Shown: piece after piece, positions 12,001 through 20,713 of the stretch | Position numbering within the stretch: the first letter of the stretch is position 1 | Layout of the letters: each line of letters opens with the position of its first letter | Assembly (NCBI GenBank): GCA_019649035.1 | Contig: BMAT01009500.1 | Coordinates: 117,379 to 147,610 of the forward strand | Reading direction: 5' to 3' | Source: Elysia marginata | Taxonomy: Eukaryota > Mollusca > Gastropoda > Plakobranchidae | DNA length: 30,232 bases | The notes under the pieces: generated by a model | What the model saw: only the letters and a program-made list of their open reading frames with translations | Told to the model about the DNA's origin: nothing | The model's database searches: none | Made by a program: the position numbers and the translations under genes

Positions 12001-12391
12001 TTATTTTGATGGTTATTAGCTATGATTACATGCACTCTTTACTGGAAATAGATTTTTTTGATTCTTCAGTTTTAAGTCAGTGAAGAATGATGGAAGATAT
12101 AGGCTTCATAGATTGACTTTTTTTAATGCTCCATATGTCGTCTCTTATTTAGAGTTTTCAAAGCACTAATGTAAGTTATTTAGTTAACTTCACTTGATTT
12201 TGCTTAATTTACAGAAAAAGCCTGCTGTGTTGTGGAAGATGAAAGCCCCAGCAAAGAAACCATTGGTTCGCCGAGAGGATCCTAGTGAGATTGGAGCAAA
12301 GGTCAGAAAAGGAGCAGCCACAAGGTCAGCAATTGAGCCCATCAAAGCTCTCAGTGAATTTCAAGAGGTCTCCCCTGACAACTTTCTATAA
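1..12391 (+). CDS. Ctnna: alpha-catenin, 3' part (C-terminal ~335 residues), multi-exon
   Basis: Alpha-catenin bridges the cadherin/beta-catenin complex to F-actin at adherens junctions. Coding exons: 1-45 (partial), 576-727, 1058-1115, 4272-4497, 4990-5095, 6334-6468, 8338-8430, 8702-8719, 12215-12391 (stop TAA). All introns begin GT and end AG, and phases agree at each junction, giving about 335 residues. Recognisable family blocks in order: TERVMEA, MPNFAEKVE, DENEFIEASRLVYDG, an acidic linker, KWDDSGNDII, AKQMCMIMMEMTDFTR, GPLKSTMDVINAAKK, YLQRIAL.CHQLNI, KNLMNAVV.TVKA.YVASTK and WKMKAPAKKPLVRRE. These are the end of the middle domain, the vinculin-type five-helix actin-binding domain and the C-terminal extension. 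The N-terminal two thirds, with the beta-catenin-binding region, lie outside the window. No in-frame stop or lost splice site is seen, so the gene looks functional. The alpha-catenin call is near certain; which paralogue it is cannot be told. Confidence 0.95.
46..575 (+). other. alpha-catenin intron
   Basis: AT-rich intron from GTAAGT to a TTTTCTCAG acceptor. It has many A/T homopolymer runs, and I see no repeat family or coding signal in it. Confidence 0.8.
576..727 (+). CDS. Ctnna: alpha-catenin exon (middle-domain end)
   Basis: The first two bases complete the split Ile codon; then MPNFAEKVEHAVDAL and DENEFIEASRLVYDGVRDI follow, ending LMSG at a codon boundary before donor GTAAGT. The MP.F..QVE...AL and DENEFI.ASRLVYDG..DIR blocks are diagnostic of alpha-catenins. 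Confidence 0.95.
728..1057 (+). other. alpha-catenin intron
   Basis: A 330-bp AT-rich intron with T-rich tracts and acceptor CATCCAG. Nothing else is recognisable. Confidence 0.8.
1058..1115 (+). CDS. Ctnna: alpha-catenin exon (acidic linker)
   Basis: A 58-nt exon reading ADFDESDSEDFEDDYTYAQ plus one base. It corresponds to the variable acidic linker (in vertebrates TPEELDDSDFE...) between the middle domain and the actin-binding domain. Flanked by CATCCAG and donor GTAAGT; the extra T joins CA of the next exon to make Ser. Confidence 0.9.
1238..1737 (-). mobile_element. CR1/L2-like LINE 3' end, 5'-truncated
   Basis: The - strand open frame 1722-1462 encodes a typical C-terminal end of a CR1/L2-clade reverse transcriptase ORF: SPSYIQELLQPYVPQ.ALRS, then LVEPRC.LKTFGDRSFS, WNSLPLSVRSA and FKRRLKTHLF. 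It is followed by a short 3' UTR that ends, on the - strand, with a TTTATTATTATTATTA-type tail at about 1238-1258. Upstream homology stops near 1737, so only the last few hundred bases were inserted. The frame is open over 86 residues, so this copy is fairly young. No clear target-site duplication was found. The clade name rests on recognised sequence style only. Confidence 0.8.
3460..3525. repeat. CT-rich low-complexity tract
   Basis: Interrupted CTCT/CCCT repeat on the + strand (TCTCTCCCTCTCTCTCTTGC and so on) inside an intron. The open frames crossing it on both strands are compositional artefacts. Confidence 0.75.
3889..4136 (+). repeat. duplicated intron segment, copy 1
   Basis: Shares a colinear series of blocks with 6009-6246: TCTGAAGGC, AGATTGTTT, TAATCTTCAT(C/T)CT(G/A)CCTCTCTTTT, CCTGA..GAAGTTTT..GGTTGT, AACATGT(G/A)TCTA and GATGCAATATT-like ends. 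Same orientation in both. It ends 135 bp before the exon at 4272. It could be two copies of an unnamed dispersed repeat or an old local duplication. Confidence 0.65.
4272..4497 (+). CDS. Ctnna: alpha-catenin exon (start of actin-binding domain)
   Basis: Acceptor ATATTTTAG, then SSVADHDDYYGKSDRAMM, LPEEEREVIQQQVEQF, KWDDSGNDIIVMAKQMCM and MMEMTDFTR. The WDDSGNDIIV.AKQMCMIMMEMTDFTR block is nearly invariant in alpha-catenins. Donor GTGGGG after AG of the split Arg codon; continuing into the intron soon meets a stop. Confidence 0.95.
4498..4989 (+). other. alpha-catenin intron
   Basis: A 492-bp AT-rich intron, acceptor CTTGCTTGCAG. Nothing else is recognisable. Confidence 0.8.
4990..5095 (+). 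CDS. Ctnna: alpha-catenin exon (actin-binding domain)
   Basis: Completes Arg and reads GRGPLKSTMDVINAAKK, then ISEHGTNLDKVAKTIAEQ, ending on a codon boundary before donor GTAGGC. Matches the alpha-catenin RGKGPLK.T.DVI.AAKKIAE helix. Confidence 0.95.
5556..5574 (+). repeat. poly-G homopolymer (19 G)
   Basis: An uninterrupted run of 19 G on the + strand in an intron, preceded by AATAAA and followed by TTTG. The length is prone to slippage and to assembly error. Confidence 0.9.
6009..6246 (+). repeat. duplicated intron segment, copy 2
   Basis: Homologous to 3889-4136 in the same orientation over about 240 bp, with substitutions and small gaps. It ends 87 bp before the exon at 6334. Copy 1 holds a similar place before its own exon. 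Confidence 0.65.
6334..6468 (+). CDS. Ctnna: alpha-catenin exon (actin-binding domain)
   Basis: A 45-codon exon: CPDSQSKKDLEAYLQRIAL, TCHQLNITSKVKADVQ, ELIVSG, then donor GTGAGA. Acceptor TTTTCAAAG. Matches the conserved DL.AYLQRIAL.CHQLNI.SKVKAEVQ...GEL.VSG block. Confidence 0.95.
6900..6912. repeat. target-site duplication, left copy
   Basis: TTTGCACACTGAT, identical to 7068-7080. The exact boundary with the GATT tail is ambiguous by a few bases. Confidence 0.8.
6913..7067 (-). mobile_element. SINE or short LINE-3'-end retroposon with 13-bp TSD
   Basis: About 155 bp read on the - strand, with moderate GC, ending in a (CAAT)n tail (seen as GATTGATTGATTGATT on the + strand next to the left flank). 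It is bracketed by an exact direct repeat TTTGCACACTGAT at 6900-6912 and 7068-7080. A simple-repeat tail plus a target-site duplication is the mark of LINE-driven retroposition. No clear tRNA box A/B is seen, so it may be a 5'-truncated LINE end rather than a SINE. Confidence 0.8.
7068..7080. repeat. target-site duplication, right copy
   Basis: TTTGCACACTGAT, identical to 6900-6912, followed by GAAAAAAAAC. Confidence 0.8.
8338..8430 (+). CDS. Ctnna: alpha-catenin exon (actin-binding domain)
   Basis: Acceptor TTCTTTCTATCAG, then LDSATSLIHSAKNLMNAVV, LTVKACYVASTK, ending at a codon boundary before donor GTAAAA. The KNLMNAVV.TVKA.YVASTK block is diagnostic. Confidence 0.95.
8702..8719 (+). CDS. 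Ctnna: alpha-catenin 18-nt microexon
   Basis: Six codons, YTKGSN, between a strong acceptor (TTTTTTTCTTTCCAG) and donor GTGAGT, phase 0 on both sides. It follows ..ASTK exactly where vertebrate alphaE-catenin reads YQKSQG, so the peptide position and the leading Y.K support it. Too short for any ORF finder. Confidence 0.85.
9221..9640. other. GC-richer block of unknown origin
   Basis: Visibly richer in G+C than the intron around it, with CpG dinucleotides, a perfect palindrome CCAACGGTTGG (near 9266) and overlapping open frames. The frame 9328-9522 is cysteine-bearing (CGEGNCRC...HKCPQACK) and the frame 9317-9586 is basic. I recognise neither. No splice signals tie it to alpha-catenin. An inserted, unclassified element or an old processed sequence are the likely options. 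Confidence 0.4.
10405..10442 (+). repeat. 19-bp perfect tandem duplication
   Basis: ATATCAAATCTTTAGCAGT occurs twice head to tail with no mismatch. A recent slippage-type duplication. Confidence 0.9.
10735..11235 (+). mobile_element. degenerate CR1/L2-like LINE 3' end
   Basis: Translations on the + strand recover family blocks across several frames: RLDYCNSLLAGLNAESI near 10733, a broken VQNAA..-like stretch, then LPIKPSIGYKI.LVCNTVNNKAP, QYLKDFIIPYTPSRQLRST (10869-11063). These are the C-terminal RT extension of CR1/L2-type LINEs (RLDYCNSLL.GLP...LPIKARI.YKI...AP.YL...YTPSR.LRS). A 3' end with TATATTATTATTATTATC follows near 11190-11230. There are in-frame stops, so it is a dead 5'-truncated copy. 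Confidence 0.75.
11240..11410 (-). mobile_element. tRNA-derived SINE
   Basis: On the - strand a pol III box A-like TAGCTTAGTTGG (11388-11377) and box B-like GGTTCAAATTC (11344-11334) lie 32 nt apart, as in a tRNA. The segment starts near GAAGCAATAGC and continues past box B into an A-rich region with a ...GGCATTCAGCCAGTAATAATAA end. The TPsiC stem is degenerate and there is no proper acceptor stem, so this is a SINE head or tRNA-like remnant, not a working tRNA gene. Outer limits are approximate. Confidence 0.6.
12153..12170 (+). CDS. Ctnna: candidate second alpha-catenin microexon (18 nt)
   Basis: AGTTTTCAAAGCACTAAT (SFQSTN) sits between a pyrimidine-rich ...CTCTTATTTAG and a consensus donor GTAAGT. 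It is 18 nt, phase 0 on both sides, and would insert six polar residues after YTKGSN without breaking the frame. Inclusion would bring the linker before WKMKAP close to the vertebrate length. Against it: the intron left to the exon at 12215 would be only 44 nt, unusually short. It may be a cassette exon or a chance match. Confidence 0.35.
12215..12391 (+). CDS. Ctnna: alpha-catenin terminal coding exon
   Basis: Acceptor TTAATTTACAG, then KKPAVLWKMKAPAKKPLVRR, EDPSEIGAKVRKGA, IKALSEFQEVSPDNFL and stop TAA (12389-12391). WKMKAP.KKPLV.RE and ALSEF are conserved C-terminal alpha-catenin blocks. The last residues (EVSPDNFL) are species-specific. Confidence 0.95.
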   Translation, partial: KKPAVLWKMKAPAKKPLVRREDPSEIGAKVRKGAATRSAIEPIKALSEFQEVSPDNFL

Positions 12392-13507
12392 AATTCAAAT
12401 TCTTAAAGTATCATGGACCAACTTTTTTATTCAAGTCAAAAGTCTAGAAGGTAAAGCAGCTTATATTAACTGGTTAATTTCAAAAGTTTATTTGTTGGTC
12501 TTTAGCTTGAGTAAGGGGGTTAATAGCTTTACCCAACCCTGATGCAGTTGGTACTTGTAATGGCCTGACTAGATAATGTTTAAGTTGGCCTGTCTGATAA
12601 TAATCAATAAAGTAATACATTCTTGTAGTGTTTTTTAAGTTTTCCAAAACTTGTGAAAATTGTTGAAAATTATTACATCTTGTCATATTATCTGGACTTG
12701 CCAGTAGATTTTTTATTCTTTTAAGCTTCATATGAGCTAAAGTATTTGCTTTATAGTAGGAAGCAAATGTGGTTGTAAATATCAAAATTATTTCTATGAG
12801 TCAGATGTGTTCTTGCTATCCAACTGTATGACTTTGAAGATTCAAATGAATGTGTTTATTTGTCTTTTTCTGTCACCCCTTTGAGTGCTAGTGCTGGATA
12901 AGGAAGTCAGGGGTAAAAGCAAATTTGTTGTTGAATGTATATCACAAAGTTTGAGTTTCAATGACTTTAGATGCAAAAGTGAAACCTTTTGATGGACAAG
13001 TTATCAAGCTATAGCAAGTTTTTTTTTCTTGCTTGCTTTTATTTCATACTTGATCTTATTCCTGTCTTAATTGTTCTAATCATCCCAGTGTCATGCTGTG
13101 AATATATCTATTACAATGCAAAAAAAGTTATTTTCAAAACTGTAAAAAAGGTTATTCGTTTATTGTTTTGCATATTTTGAAAAAAAAAAAATAAGAATCT
13201 TTATATGTACATGTGATCATAACTGAGTTTATCTAATATGGAATTTGATTGATTTGATTTATTTAATTCATCTTACACTACTCTTCACTATCGTAATTCT
13301 TTGTGTTTTTAAGCACAATTGGTTCAAAACTGCAATTGTTAAACTCAAAGCTTAGGTGGCGTCAAGGCTGGGCAAGATGAAGTTTGATATAGTTTGAGCG
13401 GCAGAAAAGGAAAAGAAAAAAGGGCAAAAGCTAGTGTCAGGTTATTTCTTATCAATTTTTATAACAAAAGATTTTTTAGACAATGTCATGAATTTATCGT
13501 TAAAATT
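12392..13507 (+). other. alpha-catenin 3' UTR / downstream
   Basis: AT-rich, non-coding sequence after the TAA. A canonical AATAAA lies 215 bp past the stop. No element was recognised; the 12480-12785 and 12989-13180 open frames have no homology or splice support. Confidence 0.55.
12606..12611 (+). promoter_or_regulatory. polyadenylation signal AATAAA (alpha-catenin)
   Basis: First canonical hexamer after the stop codon, followed by T/GT-rich sequence (TTCTTGTAGTGTTTTTTAAG). Further hexamers at 14289-14294 and 14492-14497 could serve longer 3' UTRs. Confidence 0.5.
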
Positions 13508-13644
13508 NNNNNNNNNNNNNNNNNNNNNNNNNNNNNNNNNNNNNNNNNNNNNNNNNNNNNNNNNNNNNNNNNNNNNNNNNNNNNNNNNNNNNNNNNNNNN
13601 NNNNNNNNNNNNNNNNNNNNNNNNNNNNNNNNNNNNNNNNNNNN
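13508..13644. other. assembly gap (137 N)
   Basis: A run of N. The sequence right after it belongs to a repeat-rich transposon end, which probably caused the gap. Predicted peptides spanning it are meaningless. Confidence 1.
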
Positions 13645-13842
13645 AACTCGCTATCGCGCGCATCCTAGTGGTTGCCTGGTCCACTTAAAAGGTAATTTTC
13701 CCGATTTCATAGCGTGCGTTTAGCCGATATAACGTGCGTTTAGGGTATATTGATTATATAGAAATAAATCGGTCATAGGCATTTGGCGTTAGTTTAACCG
13801 TAGTGTGCATTTAACTGGAGTGCGTTTAACCGGATACTACTG
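13645..13842. mobile_element. pogo/Tigger-like DNA transposon end
   Basis: Contains repeated GTGCGTTTA(A/G)CCG-type motifs (near 13703, 13728, 13806 and 13819) and terminates in ...TTTAACCGGATACTACTG followed by TA at 13843-13844. Read inward from the end this is CAGTAGTATCCGGTTAAACG, the style of pogo/Tigger termini (CAGT start, TA target). The partner end and the body are missing, hidden in the gap or lost. No transposase is seen. Confidence 0.55.
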
Positions 13843-13844
13843 TA

Positions 13845-16800
13845 TTTATTGTTAAAATTGATTTGTAGTTTTCGCTAGAAATAACCAATTTGTAGTATTG
13901 TTTATATGAATCCTGTGCATAGAAATCGTTTTTTCTTGTGCTTTGGTGTCTGTACAGAATATAGATATGAATTAGCATATATAAAAAAAGCTGAAAACCT
14001 TTAAGCTTAAGATTATGGCAGATCAGCTATTTTTAACTTCAATCCAAAACATATCACGAAATTTTATTTTCTTAAGACTTTCTTTTAAAAATTTTAAGAC
14101 CTCTCTTTTATGCCTAACATTTTTTACATGAAAGAATTTTGATTTCCTAAAGGGAAATATAGATCTGATGTTCTTGAAATACCTGTGTGTAAATATTTAT
14201 ATCAGCCCCTTGAAGCATATGTTTTATTAATATGCAAATACCTTTTTGATAATGGCGTCATAGTACATGGTTGTGAATCCTAGTGTTGAATAAAAAAGTA
14301 TTATTGAGAATATTTTGACATAAATTTATATTTTACTAATAATGTAAAATGGAATTTCATTTTTCCCTTCTGGAATGTGTATTTTGGGAATTAAAAATTA
14401 GCTTTTTTTTCACTCCTTTGTTTGGCTCCCATTTATTTTTAACAGTGCTGGTTTGAGTTTCCTGTTCTCTTTGTATGTTTGGTATTTAAAAAATAAAATA
14501 GCAATGTGGTCAAAGAAGAGTTTATCTTGCACACCTTCTATGGAGGAAGAAGCTGCTTAGCTTGGGTAATAAGGGATTGAGTAATACATTGCTTCTAACA
14601 TCTTGGTGCCCTGGAGGCAGTGTTTACTGTTACGCTAAGTGAACATAGGCAAGTGAGGAGTGTAACCCAAAAGATTTAGTAATTAACACATGTGCATGTA
14701 TTAATTATATAGTAACCGTCAAAATAAGCTTGGGAAAAACTGTTGGCTTTTGACAGGATGTGACAAAAACCCTCTTGCGCTTTATAAATTTATATAATGA
14801 GTTAGACAATGACCAATCACAGGGAATTGACAAGCTAGCAAATCAGAGTGACAAATAATCTTCCTTTCAGATTTCACAAGGATTCACCCTCTTGTCCCAA
14901 TGCATAACCTCTGTTGCTCCTTATTTACACCTGGGTCACAATATAAACACTGCCGCACACACTGGCTTGACCACAAATATGCCTCAGATCATATTGTCAA
15001 ACCAATCAAAGGTAGTGCATTGAACACAGGTGAGCATCTGTTACTGAGGGATTAGCTGTTTTGTAGGCTGATGAGTGGAGATTAACCCTCCCCTCCCCAC
15101 ATAAGGCACTGCACATAACACACACCTTTGTAGATCAGGACATCACTGAACAGCCACTTTTACATGACGCATATCCCGTACGAAAAACTCTGGACTGGTT
15201 CTGGACTGGTGATCCAATTTTCCATTCACATGGTACATTCCCATAGCTGAAAAGGGTCAGAACTTTTTTCGTGCAGAATACAGGTTATGTGACATGGGTT
15301 TAAGTTTCCAAAGTGTCATTAATACACTGTAAAAGTTTTTAAGTCATCTGGAATTTGTAAGCACAATGTCACAATGTTAAGGGGGAACTCTTCGAATTTC
15401 CTCAATCTTATCAAACATTGAGTTTTAGTTACAAACCTTTTATAATCTACAGTTCTCTGGACAGAGTTCATGAAATTGTTTCAGAGCATCAGTCTTGAGA
15501 CAAGTCTGCCCGTGACTTTCAAAGTGCAGAAGTCGTAGACTGAGAATTTAGATAATCATATTGTTTTGTCTCAATATTGTAATTCAGGACTTCTGCTTCG
15601 CTGTGTCTCTAAAGTTCAATCTCAACCAAGTTACTCTTCTTTACTCTAAACATGTAAAATGGACTGTTGAATAAGTCTCATTCAATTCTTCAACCAATTA
15701 CATTATTACAGAATTTTTCATTGTTATACTTATTATTTGTTAGAAATGATGAAAAAAAATCCAGTTTGTTATTCACATGTTGTTTGACAGGTATTTTCAA
15801 TTAAAGAAAATGTATTCAAAATTGAACATGAAGCACCTTATATTTATAACAATCTAACTTTGCACCACAAAAAAGCTTTAATATTTCTTAAGTGTCAAAG
15901 GGCAGTCAGGGAAAGCTGAAATGATGCCAAGCATATTACACTAATCGTGAATTTGGACATCTGTGTTACAAGAAAAAGATTACTTTTCAGGTGTCAGAAA
16001 ATTGAAAAGAAACTGAAAAGCCTTGCCATACCTCTGTATAACTATAACCAATTTTCTGCCAGCATTGTCCTTGCCCATACATTTTAGGTTAAAATTAATG
16101 GCCTTTCAGGTTTTTTATTAATGACCAATTTCTATAGCACATAACTTGTCCAAATTTTTGTTGCTGCTGTTGAATAAATAGAAAAGGGGAAATGCTTCCT
16201 TTCTACTTCTTACTTAACAATCAAGTCTGAACAAATATATTGTGTTTCGTGATTTATTTTTATAAAAGGTTATGGGCATAGCAATTTTGAAATAATGAGA
16301 TTCAAACATCATAAAAAGTTTAAACAAATATGGAAAGTTATGGAACATTGGATTGGAAAGATAACAGGGCATGGAAGACAATAGAACACAATATCTTTGT
16401 GCAATGTGCACAGCTGTTAAGACACTATCATTACTTACTACTATATCTACATTGATAACAGTTGATAAATAATGCTGAATGTGTTCTAAAGTTGTTTGTT
16501 TAAGTTCCATGCATCAACTGCAAGATTCACAAAATAGGATATTTTAAAGCTAAATTTCAGAGAAACAAAGGCTCTTACTGTACAATATTTACAATGGCAC
16601 AGCACTTTTACTTTGCATTTAACAAAGTATCAAAGAAGAGGTCGCAAAGCTAAAACTGCCATATCCATAAAAAAAAAACACTTTGTGAATCATTTCTGAA
16701 TATGGACTCTTGACTCAAGGGGACTTGCTTATCAACAATTCTTAAGAAGTCCATAAAATGTTTCAATCATTAAATCTTAGTTCATCAAAATGGTTATCTA

Positions 16801-18490
16801 TCCTTACATCTTATTAAAAAAAAACTCAATTCAAAATGGCACTTGGTAGGTTTTGCATCTTATGCCTCTAATATTTTCCAGGTGCAACTAGTTTGTACCA
16901 CAAGTTAGTTAAAAATTATTGATGATGAATGTTATTGCACAGGCCTTAAAAATACAAATCTTAATAGGAAAATGCAATTTGTGATTAAAATGTAATCAGA
17001 AATCGTATGATTATTAAAAGATAAAATTGGCAAGGATAACATTTTACCCAACAACAAAAGTGTAGTATTGTCAGATTCATTGAACTAAGTGAGTGATCCT
17101 GTGCAACATAGAATAGTGTATGAATGACGGTTATGTGCACCAGAGATGATAGGTAAAGTCCGTAATCAGATTATCAAGTTAGCCAAGAAACTGCTACACT
17201 GTGTGACATTCGCTAGTAAAAAAAAGGATAGCAAAATACATGTAATGTAACTTTTAAATTCAACAATAATAATGATTATGACAAAGTTATTTATTGCACT
17301 AGAATATCATGTACATACAAACATGCACATAGATGTATATATATATGTACAGAATCTGAACAAAATCAATAGTTTGTGATTTAAGCTTTAAAGAAAAACA
17401 AATTGCAGGTAGTGGTACGAGGCATGGCTTTTAGTGAGTAGGGGGGGAGGGGGGAGAGAATTTTCAAAGGTATTGACTTAAAACAGTTTCTCTCACTTCA
17501 AGAAAACATGAATAGTGAATGTCTTAAACAAATCAATCAAGCTCAGACCACTTTAATTGAAAGAATTTCAGTTTTCATTTTTCAAGACAACTCATTTCAA
17601 TAACAAAAATTTGACCATTTTTAAGCATTTAAAAATTATAAATAACATATGTTGATTTCGGGTGAAAACTAGACAAAATGATGCACTCAATTAATTTGTT
17701 CTCGCACCTGCAATTTTTATGATAGAATTATAAAAACTTCACCGGCTTTCAGATCAAATTTTAGGAAAGGTTATGAACCAAGAGCGACAATTTTAATAGC
17801 AGTAGTTTTGGAGATGATGTGCAGTAAAACGTAGAATTTCCAATTTAATTACAAAAAATGTTGCTGACAATAACTGCCCAATGCTAGTACACCTGTGCAG
17901 GAACCTGTCTGGTGCTTGAAAGTGATGTTAAATGCCAAATGCACTAAGATGGCTGTATTTATGTTTGCATTATCTTAAACTGCAGTAACTTAGCCAGCCT
18001 CTCAGCCCAGTTGATCACAACTAAGCAGTGCAAAAATATCAAAATGCGATGCTGTGTAGTGCAATTATATTTTGAGCAATATATTTTTTCTAAGTTTTAA
18101 ATTTTGAAAATTGCAAGAAATTATCACAATTATGTGGAAAGGTACAGGAACCTTTTAAAATTAAGAATATTGACAAAAAAAGTGAACAAGTAGGCTTAAA
18201 AAGAATTTCAATGAACAGTTTTTATATCCTGCCTTTTAAAATAGTTTTACTCATCAGCACAAGAAGTGGCACTCCTCATCCAGAAAATGCCAACCAAGTC
18301 TTGCCCTCTGAAAAAAAAACATAGCTCCAAAAAATCTGCATCAAAGAAGTGTCCTCATCGTCAACAGACATCAACACCAGCCTCTCTTTGGATGTTTTCC
18401 CGACAACTTTATAAAAAAAAGTGCATATCTGTCCATTTATCATAAAAAAAAACAATCTCTTGATAAAGAAAATTTGAAAAACTTCATAAG
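13845..18490. other. intergenic region between convergent genes
   Basis: About 4.6 kb of AT-rich sequence with no recognised exon. Late polyA hexamers (14289, 14492) may end a long alpha-catenin 3' UTR. An 11-bp tandem repeat TCTGGACTGGT lies at 15189-15210 and a G-rich tract (GGGGGGGAGGGGGGAGAG) at about 17441-17458. The 98-codon - strand frame at 16214-16510 has no homology I can recognise. Confidence 0.5.
15189..15210 (+). repeat. 11-bp tandem duplication
   Basis: TCTGGACTGGT repeated twice without mismatch. Confidence 0.85.
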
Positions 18491-18509
18491 TCTGAGAATA
18501 CTAGAAGAC

Positions 18510-19640
18510 TAGCAAAGCACTACCTTGACTGCTTTTGAGTCTGCCTACAGGAAATACCATAGTACTGAAACAGCACTGCTGGGTGTTCAAAATGGCATCT
18601 TTCGAATGATCCACAGTAAAACACCCGTTTGCTCGTACTCCTGGACCTGAGTGCAGCGTCCGATGCAGTCGATCATGAGACATTGCTATCATGCATGTCC
18701 TGAAGATTTGGTATAAGAAAATTTGCTCTCAATTGGTTCAGGTCTTATCTGAGGAACAGACCTCAATCCATATCGATCAACCCTGTTACTGGAGGATATA
18801 TAAAGCCTTGTCTTTCAGTGTACAAGAGTCTGCTCTAGGACTTGTCTTCACACTATACACCACACCAGTTGCAGACATAGCTGACAAACATGGAGTACAC
18901 CTTCACCTGTAGGCTGACGACACTCAGCTCTTATGCCAATCTATACGGGTGATGAATCATGAAGTCTCAAACAGGTGTCAAGCTCCATAAAAACATCTCT
19001 CAGTGGATTGAATTTAACAAGTTATTGAAGTTAATACTAAACAGTGACAAGATTGATGTGATAGTTTTTGGTACTGATAAAACTCTTAGCCCAGTCAAAT
19101 TTTCTAGCTTGTTTGTTGATAACTGTGAAATAAACCTGTCAAACTCTGTGAAGAATCTAGGATGTTATTTCGAACGTAAACTTTCAATGTTGGCCCAAGT
19201 AACCAATACTGTGAAACACTCATTTTTACATATAAGAAACATAATTAAAATTCAGAGCTTTAGAACAAAGAATCTGCACCTCTTTGAAATCTTTTGAATA
19301 CAGTATAAAGACCTACCTTTGGAGAAGGGCATACCATTTGTATTTCATCCTAAGTAATCTAATTTATAAAAGCTTAAAAAACCCAAACTTTAATGTAGAT
19401 TTGCAGAAGATCTTTTTGATGCTTGTATCTTATTGTTTGTCTATAGCCTATCACATTTGACAAAGTATGCTTTTTAATTTCCTCTGTATACGTTGATCTT
19501 TCCTTTATTGTGTAGTTGGTTTTTTTTAAACACCTTTTTTCACATCTTCAATTTAATTGTTTAAAGTTTGTAAGCGCCTAGAGAATCCTTTATGCTTGAA
19601 ATATGGCACAATATAAATTACTGTTAAATAAAACGAAGTA
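18510..19640 (+). mobile_element. degenerate CR1/L2-like LINE, 5'-truncated
   Basis: In order on the + strand, across frames: SAYRKYHSTETALL.VQN (about 18530), a decayed LVLLDLSAA.D.VDH region, LGLVFTLYTTPVADIADKHG (about 18840), HL*ADDTQL where the Tyr of the catalytic YADD box is a stop (18910-18912), then LNSDKIDVIVFGTDK, NSVKNLGCYFERKLSM and HIRNIIKI (18959-19297). A 3' end of the form GTAAGCGCCTAGAG...AATATAAATTACTGTTAAATAAA follows to about 19640. These are reverse-transcriptase blocks of the CR1/L2 type. Several frameshifts and stops show it is dead. It lies antisense to, and downstream of, the integrin gene. Confidence 0.85.
19504..19509 (-). promoter_or_regulatory. possible integrin polyadenylation signal (AATAAA)
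   Basis: Nearest canonical hexamer on the - strand after the integrin stop, 1.2 kb away and inside the LINE remnant. A variant ATTAAA lies closer at 19796-19801. Neither is proven. Confidence 0.2.
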
Positions 19641-20713
19641 TAAACCTACTTTCAAAAGGCATTTTCCTCATTTGAAATTTCTGACATATAACTCATGTGG
19701 TCATGTCACGATATATATGTGTAGCATTCCTACGAAATAAGTCCACATGCCATGACAGCCAATTGAAGAAAATGGGCATTTTTGAGTAATCCCTATTTAA
19801 TCAAATATTTACTCAAATTTTTTTTGCACATTTTGAAAGTTAATGATGTTTTCCATCATATCTACTTATGAGACCGTTGAAAAAAAAGTGAACATGTATT
19901 TTAAAGGTTGTTAAAATACGGTAATGTCATTTTGGCTTTTACAACATGAAAACTTCTAGAACTGTTTTCTCCAATTTTTTAATTAGGCCACTTAGATTCC
20001 TTGCCTTTCAAATACAATAATTCAAAATCTGATTAAGACATCAGAGTATTTTTTCACCATTTTAGAGAGCTGTTTAAGGCTTTTCCAATTATCCATATAC
20101 ATGTAACTTCAAAACACAAAATTCTACATCTAGATTCATTTTGTGAAACAATCTGTACACATATGGTGCTGTCATTTCTACTTGAAAATACAGCAATAGA
20201 GCTAAACCCAAATGATATTTGCTCTTTAAGCAAAATAGTTTAGTAAATAAAAAAGCAACAAATTCTACCGCGTATCGCATTGCAAAAAAATGAAGGTGTA
20301 AAAGCTATGCTGTGGTCAATTATTTCACACATTGAACTGTTGTTTCTCATGTTGTCCTCATGAAACTCTAAACAGACAACATTAATGCTGCAGGCAAAAT
20401 ATTGTTTAAATTTAGGGCAATTATATACCAATTACTGGTACTGTACTAGTAATTATACACCAATTACTGTACCATAAGCATCAAAAAATTGAAACCTTGA
20501 AATAGTTGAATGCGAATTTATAATAATAAATAGTGCGAATGAGCCAGAACATGAAATAAAAATTTTATGAAACACATTACATTAGTTTATATACATAAGG
20601 ACTTGTGGCTTACAGTATTTCTTAAAACAAAATCAAAATTATAATGAGCAGTGAAAAAGAAATAACAAAAAGAGAACAACTTTACTTCAGAGACTAAATA
20701 CAAGTACTTACAG
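19641..20713 (-). other. integrin alpha 3' UTR / downstream
   Basis: AT-rich non-coding sequence downstream of the integrin stop. It has a short repeated stretch ATTATA(T/C)ACCAATTACTG (about 20420-20472) with partial hairpin symmetry. The overlapping - strand frames at 20089-20431 have no homology. Confidence 0.5.

Larger units (their letters stand above)
8720..12152 (+). other. alpha-catenin intron with repeats
   Basis: A 3.4-kb intron (it runs on to 12214 if the candidate microexon at 12153 is skipped). It carries a GC-richer unexplained block (about 9221-9640), a 19-bp tandem duplication (10405-10442), a degenerate LINE (about 10735-11235), a tRNA-derived SINE (about 11240-11410) and a second AGATCT-motif cluster (about 11468-11600). 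8820-9220 and 9640-10400 show no recognised element. Confidence 0.7.

Noticed and set aside
13394..13723. Open frames crossing the N run
   Set aside because: Their length comes from untranslated N; no evidence of coding.
14616..14954. 11-bp inverted repeat GGCAGTGTTTA ... TAAACACTGCC as a MITE
   Set aside because: Inverted pairs of this length within a few hundred bases are expected by chance in a 30-kb window; no target duplication or subterminal structure.
16214..16510. 98-codon - strand open frame as a gene
   Set aside because: No recognisable domain, AT-rich composition, no splice context or homology; likely accidental.
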